From assembly GCF_042643245.1 (NCBI RefSeq), contig NZ_JBHRSK010000004.1:1302001-1366000 (forward strand): DNA of 64,000 nt. Reading direction: 5' to 3'. Both the position numbers and the translations under genes were made by a program. This DNA is from Acidimangrovimonas pyrenivorans (GTDB taxonomy: Bacteria; Pseudomonadota; Alphaproteobacteria; Rhodobacterales; Rhodobacteraceae). Each line of letters starts with the position of its first letter. The first letter of the stretch is position 1. Of this stretch, positions 1 through 7,938 are shown piece by piece. The notes under the pieces were generated by a model, which made no database searches, had not been told where the DNA came from, and worked only from the letters and a program-made list of their open reading frames with translations.

Positions 1-1903
1 CCTGGAACCGCGGTTCGATCGCGGTCTCGACCTTGTGAATCCTGCCGACCACTGCTTCGATCTCCTCCCTCGCCGCGACATTGCAGAGCGCGATGCGAGC
101 TCCCGTTCCGGCAGCATTGCCCGCCGAAATCACGTTTTCAAGAGGCGCGTCGGGGATCATGCCCAAGATCATGGCATGCTTGGCCGAAATATGGGCACCG
201 AACGCACCGGCCAGAACCACCCGGTCGACCTTGTCGATGCCCAGCTCATCCATCAACAAACGCGCGCCGGCATAGAGCGCGGACTTGGCCAGCTGGATCG
301 CGCGGATGTCACCCTGCGTGACCGTGATCCGCGGCCCGCCCTCGGCGGCGCCGTCATGGATCAAATATGCGTGAGTGCGACCTTCCGCCACGAGTCGGGG
401 GCTGCCGACCTGCTCGGCCGAGCCGATCAGGCCCGAGGGATCGACGATCCCGGCCGCCCGCATCTCGGCCACCGCCTCGATGATGCCCGAGCCGCAGATA
501 CCGGTGATGCCGGTCGCCGCGGTGGCCTCGGCAAAGCCGGCCTCGTCCGACCACAGATCGCAACCGATCACCTTGAAGCGCGGCGCCTTGGTCTCCGGGT
601 CGATCTGGAGCCGCTCGATGGCGCCCGGCGCGGCGCGCTGGCCCGAACTGATCTGGGCGCCCTCGAAGGCCGGGCCGGTGGGCGAGGAGCAGGCCAGCAC
701 CTTGTCCTTGTTGCCCAGCAGGATCTCGGCATTGGTGCCGACATCGACGATCAGCACCATGTCCTCGGACTTGTGCGGCTCCTCCGCCAGCGCCACGGCG
801 GCGCAGTCGGCGCCGACATGGCCGGCGATGCAGGGCAGAATATAGACCCTCGCGTCGGAATTGATCGCCGACAGCTCCAGCTCGCTCGCGTCGAAGGCCA
901 GCGATTCCGACACCGCCAGCGCGAACGGCGCCTGGCCCAGCTCGACCGGGTCGATGCCCAGCAGCAGGTGGTGCATCACCGGGTTGCAGACGAAGGTGGT
1001 CTCGACGATCAGCTGCGGGTCGATGCCCGCGTCCTTGGCGATCTCCTTGGCCAGGTCGTTGATCGCGCCGCGCACCGCCCTGGTCATCTCGACATCGCCG
1101 CCGGGATTCATCATCGCGTAGCTGACCCGGCTCATCAGGTCCTCGCCGAAGCGGATCTGCGGGTTCATCACCCCGGCCGAGGCCAGCACCTGGCCGTTGC
1201 GCAAGTCGCACAGATGCGCCGCGATGGTGGTCGAGCCAAGGTCGATGGCGAGGCCGTAGAGCCGACCCTCGAAGAACCCCGGCCAGACCTCGAGCACCCG
1301 CGCCCTGGCGTCGTGATTGCCCTTGTTGAGCGCGACGGTGACCTTCCACTCGCCCTTGCGCAGCGTCGGCTGCAGCTTGCGCAGGATGTCGAGATCGGCC
1401 TCGACATCCGCGACCTGCCACTGCTCCTTCAGCGCCGCCTTGAGGCGCTCGAAATCGCCCGAGGGTTCGTGCATGTCGGGCTCGGCGACCTCGACGTAAT
1501 AGAGCCGGCTGGCCGGGTCCATGACGATCGCCCGCGCCGTCGCCTCCTTGCGCACGACCTGCTTGTGGACCTGGCTTTCCGGCGGCACGTCGATGACCAC
1601 GTCGCCCATGATCCTGGCCTGGCAGCCCAGCCGCCGGCCCTTGGCCAGCCCGCGGACGCGGTCGTAGCGTTCCTCGACCTGGTTCCATTCCGACAGCGCG
1701 TCGGCGGCGACATGGACCCCGTGCTTGGGAAATTCGCCATAGCCCGGCGTCACCTGGCATTTCGAGCAGATGCCGCGGCCGCCGCAGACCGAGTCGAGAT
1801 CGACCCCGAGTTGCCGGGCGGCCGTCAGCACCGGGGTGCCGCGCGGCACCCGGCCGCGTTTGCCCGAGGGGGTGAAGATGACCAGCGCGTCCTGTTCGGC
1901 CAT
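1..1903 (-). CDS. RACo/RamA-type corrinoid-protein activator: 2Fe-2S ferredoxin plus ASKHA ATPase domain (3' end missing)
   Basis: The reading frame starts at the ATG at 1903 and stays open to the window edge, so about 634 codons are visible and the C-terminus is missing. Residues 1-100 form a ferredoxin-like domain with the cysteine pattern C40-X5-C46-X2-C49 and C94 expected for a 2Fe-2S cluster. The rest contains the glycine-rich phosphate-binding segments of the DUF4445/RACo ATPases, such as AIDLGSTTIAAHL and VDVGTNAEI. Members of this family reductively reactivate corrinoid methyl-transfer proteins with ATP, usually next to MttB/MtbC-type methyltransferases used for glycine betaine or methylamines. 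Such partners would have to lie before position 1. The family assignment is strong; the substrate system is inferred. Confidence 0.88.
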   Translation of the reverse strand, partial: MAEQDALVIFTPSGKRGRVPRGTPVLTAARQLGVDLDSVCGGRGICSKCQVTPGYGEFPKHGVHVAADALSEWNQVEERYDRVRGLAKGRRLGCQARIMGDVVIDVPPESQVHKQVVRKEATARAIVMDPASRLYYVEVAEPDMHEPSGDFERLKAALKEQWQVADVEADLDILRKLQPTLRKGEWKVTVALNKGNHDARARVLEVWPGFFEGRLYGLAIDLGSTTIAAHLCDLRNGQVLASAGVMNPQIRFGEDLMSRVSYAMMNPGGDVEMTRAVRGAINDLAKEIAKDAGIDPQLIVETTFVCNPVMHHLLLGIDPVELGQAPFALAVSESLAFDASELELSAINSDARVYILPCIAGHVGADCAAVALAEEPHKSEDMVLIVDVGTNAEILLGNKDKVLACSSPTGPAFEGAQISSGQRAAPGAIERLQIDPETKAPRFKVIGCDLWSDEAGFAEATAATGITGICGSGIIEAVAEMRAAGIVDPSGLIGSAEQVGSPRLVAEGRTHAYLIHDGAAEGGPRITVTQGDIRAIQLAKSALYAGARLLMDELGIDKVDRVVLAGAFGAHISAKHAMILGMIPDAPLENVISAGNAAGTGARIALCNVAAREEIEAVVGRIHKVETAIEPRFQ

Positions 1904-2075
1904 GAATACCGCTCCTTTGTCCTTCCCTGTCGTTCTAGGCGGGCGCGCGCGAAGCGCAATGTCTGTTCGCGGCGCCTTTCGGTCGCTCGCCGTCAAGCTT
2001 CTCCCTTTGGCCGCCCCCTCGCCTTTCCGGCGCCGCGCCCTATCATCCGGCGCTGCAGCAACCGAAGGCCCGCCG

Positions 2076-3077
2076 ATGATCCCCTATTCCGTCCTCGACC
2101 TCTCGCCCGTGCCCGAGGGCGCCAGCACCGCCGACGCCCTGGCCAACACGCTCGACCTCGCCGCCCATGCCGAGGCGCTGGGCTATCGCCGCTTCTGGCT
2201 CGCCGAGCACCACAACATGCCCGGTATCGCCAGTGCGGCGACGGCGGTGGTCATCGGCCGGGTGGCGGCGGCGACCTCGACCATCCGGGTCGGCGCCGGT
2301 GGCATCATGCTGCCCAACCACGCACCGCTGGTGGTGGCCGAGCAGTTCGGCACCCTGGCGACGCTGTTTCCCGACCGCATCGACCTCGGCCTCGGCCGGG
2401 CGCCGGGCACCGACCCGCGCACGATGCGGGCCCTGCGCCGCAGCCTCGAGGCCTCGGACAGCTTTCCCGGCGACGTCGTCGAGCTGATGCGCTATCTCGG
2501 TGATCCCGAGCCCGGCGCGCCGATCCGCGCCGTCCCCGGCACCGGCACCCATGTCCCCGTCTGGATCCTCGGCTCCAGCCTCTACGGCGCCCAGCTCGCC
2601 GCCCATCTCGGCCTGCCCTACGCTTTCGCCTCGCATTTTGCGCCGCAGGCGCTGCGCGAGGCGCTGGCGATCTACCGCGAGACCTTCCGCCCCTCGGAGA
2701 CCCATAGCAAACCGCATTTCATGCTGGCGATCAATGTCTTCGCCGGCGAGGACGATGCCGAGGGCGCCTATCTCAAGACCTCGATGCAGCAGGCCTTCGC
2801 CAACCTGCGCTCGGGCCGTCCGGGCAAGCTGCCGCGCCCGGTCGCCGACATCGAGGCCCATGTCGAGCCGGCGATGCGGCGCATGGTCGACCAGGCGCTG
2901 GCGGTCTCGGCCAGCGGCGGCCCGGCGACGGTGCGCGACCAGCTCGCCGCCCTGATCGGTCAGCACCGGCCCGACGAGGTGATCCTGACCGGCCAGATCC
3001 ACGACCCGGCCAAGCGCCGCCGCTCGTTCGAGATCGCGGCCGAGGCGATGCGGGCGATCGCGGTTCCGGCCGGCTGA
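2076..3077 (+). CDS. LLM-class (luciferase-like) flavin-dependent oxidoreductase
   Basis: A 333-residue protein with the bacterial-luciferase TIM-barrel pattern: an N-terminal strand, then LAEHHN at residues 42-47, RVGAGGIMLPNHAPLVVAEQ and LGLGRAPGTD, all typical of the MsnO8/YhbW branch. These enzymes use reduced flavin (FMNH2) for mono-oxygenation or related chemistry; the substrate cannot be read from sequence. I chose the ATG at 2076 because homology-like sequence begins there (MIPYSVLDLSPV); the frame is open further upstream, but that stretch has no family character. It is divergent from the ASKHA gene and convergent with the MFS gene. Confidence 0.88.
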   Translation: MIPYSVLDLSPVPEGASTADALANTLDLAAHAEALGYRRFWLAEHHNMPGIASAATAVVIGRVAAATSTIRVGAGGIMLPNHAPLVVAEQFGTLATLFPDRIDLGLGRAPGTDPRTMRALRRSLEASDSFPGDVVELMRYLGDPEPGAPIRAVPGTGTHVPVWILGSSLYGAQLAAHLGLPYAFASHFAPQALREALAIYRETFRPSETHSKPHFMLAINVFAGEDDAEGAYLKTSMQQAFANLRSGRPGKLPRPVADIEAHVEPAMRRMVDQALAVSASGGPATVRDQLAALIGQHRPDEVILTGQIHDPAKRRRSFEIAAEAMRAIAVPAG

Positions 3078-3085
3078 ACGACATC

Positions 3086-3110
3086 GGGGCCGAGGCGATG
3101 CCCCGGCCCC
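3086..3110. terminator. Hairpin between convergent genes
   Basis: GGGGCCG (3086-3092) pairs with CGGCCCC (3104-3110) in the short gap between the converging oxidoreductase and MFS genes. There is no strong T-run on either side, so it is a candidate bidirectional terminator only. Confidence 0.4.
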
Positions 3111-3143
3111 GGCATTTCCGGCCGAAAACGTGACCCGCCGGCG

Positions 3144-4346
3144 TCAGCCGTGCTGGCTGTCCGGCGCCCGGCCCAGTTTCAGCTGCGTGCCGCCCCAGAG
3201 CAGCGTCAGCGCCAGCACGAAGCCGAGCAGCAGCGCCGTGCCGCCATATTCCAGCGCCAGGCCGCCGACGGTGCCGCCGAAGAAGATGCCGATGAACTGG
3301 GCACTGGAATAGAGGCCCGAGGCGGTGCCCTTGGATGCCGCCGGCGCCGCCTTGGTCAGCAGCGAGGGCAGCAGCGCCTCGAGCACGGTGAAGGCGGTGA
3401 AGAACAGCACCAGCGCCAGCACCAGCCCGACGGTGCTGTTGTCCCACAGCAGCAGGGCCAGCTCGCTGAGCCCGATGCCGGTGATCGACAGCAGCCGGAC
3501 CTGGTTCATGCGGCCATGCTTCTCGGCCATGATGACGAAGGGCACCATCAGGATCGCCGCCGCCGCCAGCACCGGCAGATAGAGGATCCATTCGTTGCCG
3601 CCATGCAGCGCCAAGGTGTGCGAGATGATCGTCGGCACGGCGAGGAACAGCGCCGTCATCGTCGCGTGCAGGGTGAAGATGGCGAAATCGAGCTCGAGCA
3701 GGCGCGGATCGGTCAGCAGGTGGCGCATCCGCGTCGGGGCGATGCCGACCCCGGCCTCGTGCGTCTCGCGCGTCGGGATCACCATCGAGGCGATGACGAT
3801 GCCGATCAGGGCCAGCGCCGCCGTCAGCCAGAAGATCCCGGCCATGCCGGCAAAGACCGCGATCGCCGGGCCGACAACGACGGCGACCATGAAGGAAAAC
3901 CCGATCGAGACGCCGACGATGGCCATCGCCCGGGTCCGCGTCTCCGGCCGGGTCACGTCCGCGACCGAGGCCAGCAGCACCGAGCCGATGGCGCCCGCGC
4001 CCTGCAGCGCGCGGCCGACCAGCACGCCCCAGATCGAGCCCGACAGCGCCGCGATGACGCTGCCGACGCAGAAGACGGCAAGGCCGAGCACCACCATGGT
4101 GCGCCGGCCAAGCCGGTCCGAAAGCAGCCCGAACGGGATTTGCAGCAGCCCCTGGGTCAGGCCGTAGGCGCCCAGCGCGAAGCCGATGTTGCGCGGTGTC
4201 GCCCCGCTCAGGCCGCGGGCGAAATGCGCGAAGACCGGGTAGATCATGAACAGCCCCATGAGCCGCGTCATGTAGATCGCCGCGATTGCCGCCGTGGAAC
4301 GGAACTCGGTCTTGGTCAGGGTGGTTTCGTTCTTTTGATGACTCAT
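3144..4346 (-). CDS. MFS transporter, drug/efflux type
   Basis: A 400-residue protein with about 12 hydrophobic segments. The cytoplasmic loop between helices 2 and 3 carries FGLLSDRLGRRTMV, a variant of the major-facilitator signature GxLaDRxGRR. Helix 5 has a VVVGPAIAVFAG stretch that resembles motif C (GxxxGPxxGG) of drug:proton antiporters. It acts in the inner membrane and probably exports small molecules; the substrate is unknown. The start at 4346 is preceded by GAGGT at good spacing; a longer frame reaches 4385 but lacks a better ribosome site. The 173 bp up to the export gene at 4520 hold no other gene. Confidence 0.88.
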   Translation of the reverse strand: MSHQKNETTLTKTEFRSTAAIAAIYMTRLMGLFMIYPVFAHFARGLSGATPRNIGFALGAYGLTQGLLQIPFGLLSDRLGRRTMVVLGLAVFCVGSVIAALSGSIWGVLVGRALQGAGAIGSVLLASVADVTRPETRTRAMAIVGVSIGFSFMVAVVVGPAIAVFAGMAGIFWLTAALALIGIVIASMVIPTRETHEAGVGIAPTRMRHLLTDPRLLELDFAIFTLHATMTALFLAVPTIISHTLALHGGNEWILYLPVLAAAAILMVPFVIMAEKHGRMNQVRLLSITGIGLSELALLLWDNSTVGLVLALVLFFTAFTVLEALLPSLLTKAAPAASKGTASGLYSSAQFIGIFFGGTVGGLALEYGGTALLLGFVLALTLLWGGTQLKLGRAPDSQHG

Positions 4347-4519
4347 GCTACCTCGCTCATCCGGCTTTCCGCCAATAGACGGCAATGATCGGCTCTATGG
4401 CCCCCGAGGCGAAGGTGGCGAAAGGGATTTTGTGTAAACATTCTTGTGATCGCGCGCGCCAGGCGGCGATCTTCGCATCCGTTGACGGCGGATTTCCCGC
4501 CCGCGCCGTCCCTGCCGCG

Positions 4520-5926
4520 CTACTGCCCGACCTCGGCGCGGGCCGCGGGGGCCGGCTCGCCGGTGACGACCTTGACCTTCGCGACCGAGACGATCAGCGT
4601 GTCGCCCGGCGCAAGCACCGTGGTGGCCGTCGCCTGCTTCGACGGTCCGATCGCGTAGGTCACGTCCGGCTCCGCCTGATACACCGCATCGCCGACATAG
4701 CCCTGGGCGAGTTCCGCCGACCGACGCTCCCCGCCCCGGCGGGCATAGAGCGTGGCGAGCTGGGACTGGACGCTGTCGAGCTTGCCCAGGACATCGCTCC
4801 GCGTCGAGGCGGCGAAGTTGTTGAGCTTCAGGTTCTGACGCTCGAGCGAGACCTGCGTGTCGCCGAGCGAGATCAGCAGATCGATGCGCGAGGACAGCAT
4901 GCTGGAATAGGACGTCTGCAGCGCCACGTAGTCGGATTGCCGGGCAAGCCCCCTGTCTCTCAGCGATTGCAGCTTCTCCAGTTGCGCCTTGGTTTCGGCG
5001 ATGCTGCCGTCGAGCACGTCGAGCTGCGCCCCCAGCTTGGTGATCTTTTCCGCGAGCGCCTGGCCCTGAAGCTTGTCCGAATTGGCCTCGGCAAGGGTCG
5101 AGTCGATCCAGTCGGCCATCATTGACTGTTGCGTGGCGCGCATTCCGGCCAGGCCCGGCGCCTGCGCCACGTCGCCGGGGAACCGGATCGGGCGGAACGC
5201 GCCGCCCGCCCCGAGAAGCTGGCGGAACTGGGCGATGGTGTAACCGGCAAGCAGGCGGGTGGCCTGCCCGGCCTGGTCCGCCGGTGGCGACGCGGCCGCC
5301 TGCGGCGGCAGGAAGGCGGCAAGGTTCAGCGCCTCGGAAGCCGTCTTCTCGCCCGCCTTCCCGTCGAAAACGAGACTGACGAAGTCGCGCTCGGCCTGGA
5401 GCCGCGCCTGCTGAGCATGCAGGGTCGCGATCGACCGCTCCAGCGTGGTGTAGGTTTCGATCGTGCCATAGGCCTGGAGCGTGGTCCCGAACTGGTCCAG
5501 CATCGCCTTTCGCAAGCCGCCGGACAGGGCGACGGCCTGCTCGACCGTCAGCCCGGGATGCCATTTCAGGGCGCCCGGAGTGCGGACGTCACCGTCGACA
5601 TAGACATCTCTGCGCTTGACGACATCGATGTAGACACTCGGCTGCTCGACCACCGCAGCGTTCTTGAGCGCGGTCCTGACCCGGTCCTCGAGTTGTTCGA
5701 CCGTCCCCCCCGCGGCATCGACGCGCCCGACCAGCGGCAGCAGGATCTTCCCGTTCTCGTCAAGAGTCCGCTCGCCGGACAAGGCGGGCTGCCCATAGAT
5801 GGTGACATTGACGATCTCGCCCGGAGCAAGCGGGATCGAGCCGGCCCGAACCGTCCCCGGCAGGGCGGCGAAAATCAGCAAAAAGCTCAACACAAGCACG
5901 TTAAAACATTGAATTTTAGGCCTCAT
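4520..5926 (-). CDS. ExoF-like outer-membrane polysaccharide export protein (OPX family)
   Basis: A 468-residue protein with a signal peptide ending near GTVRAGS. It continues with a Poly_export domain (PLAPGEIVNVTIYGQPALS then TLDENGKILLPLVGRV), an SLBB-like segment (DVYVDGDVRTPGALKW), and a long coiled-coil region from about residue 165 to 420 (HAQQARLQAERD, LEKLQSLRDRG and similar). This is the ExoF layout rather than the shorter Wza layout, and no lipobox cysteine is seen. It would form the periplasmic/outer-membrane exit for the exopolysaccharide made by the neighbouring genes. It is divergently transcribed from the Wzz-like gene across a 71-bp AT-rich gap. Confidence 0.87.
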   Translation of the reverse strand: MRPKIQCFNVLVLSFLLIFAALPGTVRAGSIPLAPGEIVNVTIYGQPALSGERTLDENGKILLPLVGRVDAAGGTVEQLEDRVRTALKNAAVVEQPSVYIDVVKRRDVYVDGDVRTPGALKWHPGLTVEQAVALSGGLRKAMLDQFGTTLQAYGTIETYTTLERSIATLHAQQARLQAERDFVSLVFDGKAGEKTASEALNLAAFLPPQAAASPPADQAGQATRLLAGYTIAQFRQLLGAGGAFRPIRFPGDVAQAPGLAGMRATQQSMMADWIDSTLAEANSDKLQGQALAEKITKLGAQLDVLDGSIAETKAQLEKLQSLRDRGLARQSDYVALQTSYSSMLSSRIDLLISLGDTQVSLERQNLKLNNFAASTRSDVLGKLDSVQSQLATLYARRGGERRSAELAQGYVGDAVYQAEPDVTYAIGPSKQATATTVLAPGDTLIVSVAKVKVVTGEPAPAARAEVGQ

Positions 5927-5943
5927 CGCCAGCCTCGCACAAA

Positions 5944-5972
5944 TTGCGTCGGAATCTGAAATGCGTTATAGG
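5944..5972 (+). promoter_or_regulatory. Predicted sigma-70-type promoter of the Wzz-like gene
   Basis: TTGCGT at 5944-5949 and TATAGG at 5967-5972 are separated by 17 bp in the AT-rich gap between the divergent ExoF-like and Wzz-like genes. Transcription would start near 5979, leaving a very short leader. This is prediction from pattern only. Confidence 0.45.
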
Positions 5973-5997
5973 TTTATATTAAAGTATCTTTTCGAAA

Positions 5998-7470
5998 ATG
6001 ACACCGCTGCATTTTTTTGGTGTCGGGGGTTTGGGTCGGTTGGAAAATGTCTCGTTGCATCAGCATTGGCACGACATCTATGTTCGGCGCTGGCTGATCC
6101 TGCTCACCGCCCTGGCGGCGGCGGCGGCGGCATGGGTCTTCAGCTCCCGGGTCACGCCCGTCTACGAGGGCAAGACCACCTTCTTCATCGACTACAAGGC
6201 CCCTCAGCCCGGCTATGTGGCGGCCACGCCCGATGCGCCGCCCGCGCCCCTGTATCCGACGCCGGAGTCGAAGGCGGCCTCGGTCGACATCGGCTATCTG
6301 CGCGGGCGGGAAGTCCGCGCGCGGCTCGCCAGGCAATTCGGCCTGAACGTCGGTGAAATCGCGCGCAAGGTCGACGTGACGCTGGGGGGCGAATTCATGG
6401 TCGACGCCTATGCCCGCGACCCCGACCCCAGGCGGGCGGCCGATATCGCCAACGCCGTTCCCAAGGTCTACGCGGCGCTTCACGCGCAATCCATGCGCAA
6501 GCGCGCCGCCGAGGATGCCGCGACGATCCAGGGACGGCTCGACACGCTCTACCAGCGGCGGGACAGGCTGCAAAGCACGTTGCGCAAGATGCGCATGGAC
6601 TCGGTTTCGACCGCCGACACCGCGGCCCTGTCCGCGCTTCAGGCGGATCGCGAGGCGGCCCGGAAACAGGCCGAGAACCTCGCGGCCCAGATCGCCAGGA
6701 GCGTGGCCGAGCGCGCCTCGCTCGATGCCGCGCTGCGCCAGGAGAAGGGCTATTACGCGGATGGCAACACGGTCGAGACGACTCCCTCGCTCGACGGCCT
6801 GCTCCAGCATGTGCTCGATCTCCGGGTCCAGCAGGCCGCCCTGTCGGACGGACCGAACAGCCCGCGCTACGCCGCCATCGAACGCCAGATCGCGGCGATC
6901 GACGACGCGATGGCGGTCGAACGCCATCGTCTCGCCACGGCCACCGCCAAGCCTTCCGGCAGCCTCTACGAGGAACTCCGGCTCAAGCTGTCCGGGATGG
7001 ATGCCACCATCGCCGGGCTGAAGGCGGCGCAGAAGGACGCACGCGACCGCCTTGCCGCCGCCACGAAACGGTTCGACGCGCTGGTCGACACGGTCGGGGC
7101 TTCCGACAATGCGGCCAAGGACCTGGCCGACGTGAACCGGCAGATCGGCATTGCCGAGGACAACCTCGCCTCCGCCCGCCTGCAAAGCGCGCATGCGAAA
7201 CCTCAGCTGGTGGTGGTCGAACAGGCGGTGCCGCCCGAGCGGCCGATCTTTCCCCTGCCGATACTCAACATGGTCGTCGCCGCCTTCTGCGGCATCATCT
7301 TCGGCGCCTATTACGCCCTGTTCGTCGCCCAGTCCGAACGGGCGAAGCGCGCGCGCTACATTCTGGCCCAGCCGATCCCCGCCTTCACCGCCAGAGAGCT
7401 TGCCGAGCTCAGGGCGCTTTCGTCGCAAGGCGCGGTGACCGTCGAGTGGAGGACCAGACGTGAAAGATGA
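5998..7470 (+). CDS. Wzz/GumC-type polysaccharide co-polymerase (chain-length determinant), no tyrosine-kinase domain
   Basis: A protein of about 490 residues with an N-terminal Wzz domain: a short cytoplasmic stretch (HWHDIYVRRW), a first transmembrane helix (ILLTALAAAAAAWVFS), a long periplasmic coiled coil, and a second helix near the C-terminus (FPLPILNMVVAAFCGII) after a proline-rich PEXP-like site (PPERPIFPLPI). It ends about 60 residues after that helix, without Walker motifs or a Tyr cluster, so it cannot autophosphorylate like Wzc. It should control polymer length with the Wzy-like protein. The ATG at 5998 lacks a ribosome site, so a later start is possible. It overlaps the next gene by 11 bp. 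Confidence 0.85.
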   Translation: MTPLHFFGVGGLGRLENVSLHQHWHDIYVRRWLILLTALAAAAAAWVFSSRVTPVYEGKTTFFIDYKAPQPGYVAATPDAPPAPLYPTPESKAASVDIGYLRGREVRARLARQFGLNVGEIARKVDVTLGGEFMVDAYARDPDPRRAADIANAVPKVYAALHAQSMRKRAAEDAATIQGRLDTLYQRRDRLQSTLRKMRMDSVSTADTAALSALQADREAARKQAENLAAQIARSVAERASLDAALRQEKGYYADGNTVETTPSLDGLLQHVLDLRVQQAALSDGPNSPRYAAIERQIAAIDDAMAVERHRLATATAKPSGSLYEELRLKLSGMDATIAGLKAAQKDARDRLAAATKRFDALVDTVGASDNAAKDLADVNRQIGIAEDNLASARLQSAHAKPQLVVVEQAVPPERPIFPLPILNMVVAAFCGIIFGAYYALFVAQSERAKRARYILAQPIPAFTARELAELRALSSQGAVTVEWRTRRER

Positions 7471-7690
7471 CCTGCCACCCGGCACCCGTGCCCTGATCCA
7501 GGGCTTTTCCGCCCAGGGACGCGAGGCCATCGAGAGGGGCGTCTTCGGCGCGCATCACCGCGCGGGGCGGCTGCGGGACGCCCTTCTGCGCGCGGTCGGG
7601 GCGATTGCCATCGGCATCTGCGCCGCCGGGCTCGCCATCTTCGCCACCGTCATCCTGCTGAACCTGGTCTTTCACTACGCGCCGACATGA
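7460..7690 (+). CDS. Small single-span membrane protein in the exopolysaccharide operon
   Basis: A 76-residue protein with a polar N-terminal half (LPPGTRALIQGFSAQGREAI) and one C-terminal transmembrane helix (AIAIGICAAGLAIFATVILL). I do not recognise a family. Its start overlaps the Wzz-like gene by 11 bp and its stop overlaps the next small gene by 4 bp (ATGA), so translational coupling is likely. It may be an accessory subunit of the co-polymerase or polymerase; that is inference from position. Confidence 0.65.
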   Translation: MKDDLPPGTRALIQGFSAQGREAIERGVFGAHHRAGRLRDALLRAVGAIAIGICAAGLAIFATVILLNLVFHYAPT

Positions 7691-7938
7691 CCGAGCAACC
7701 GGATCCGATGAGCTTGCGCGCCATTGTCCTGGACGCGGTCAAGCGTGAGGCCGCGACCGACATCGATGCGGGCAAGGTTCTGTTCGACGGCAGCTGGATC
7801 CCCCGGGAAGAGCTGAAGTCGAAACGGCGTCAGCGCCTGCTGCGGAACATCGGCAGGACGCTCGAGGCGCTGGTCTTCTGGCTTGCGGTCGCCGGGGCCG
7901 GCATATTGCTCATGCTGCTTGCCTCGATCATCGTCTGA
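7687..7938 (+). CDS. Second small membrane protein, overlapping the polymerase gene on the opposite strand
   Basis: An 83-residue protein with a polar N-terminal part containing DAGKVLFDGSWIPREEL, a basic patch (KSKRRQRLLRNIGR) and one transmembrane helix (ALVFWLAVAGAGILLMLLAS). The family is not recognised. Codon use matches the neighbours, and the ATGA coupling to the preceding gene supports that it is real. Its last 109 bp (7830-7938) are also the 3' end of the Wzy-like gene read from the other strand, so one of the two reading frames may be shorter than drawn. Confidence 0.6.
   Translation: MTEQPDPMSLRAIVLDAVKREAATDIDAGKVLFDGSWIPREELKSKRRQRLLRNIGRTLEALVFWLAVAGAGILLMLLASIIV

Noticed and set aside
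35..2503. Plus-strand 822-codon frame over the ASKHA and oxidoreductase genes
   Set aside because: Shadow of the minus-strand ASKHA gene; the composition is not protein-like and no ribosome site is present.
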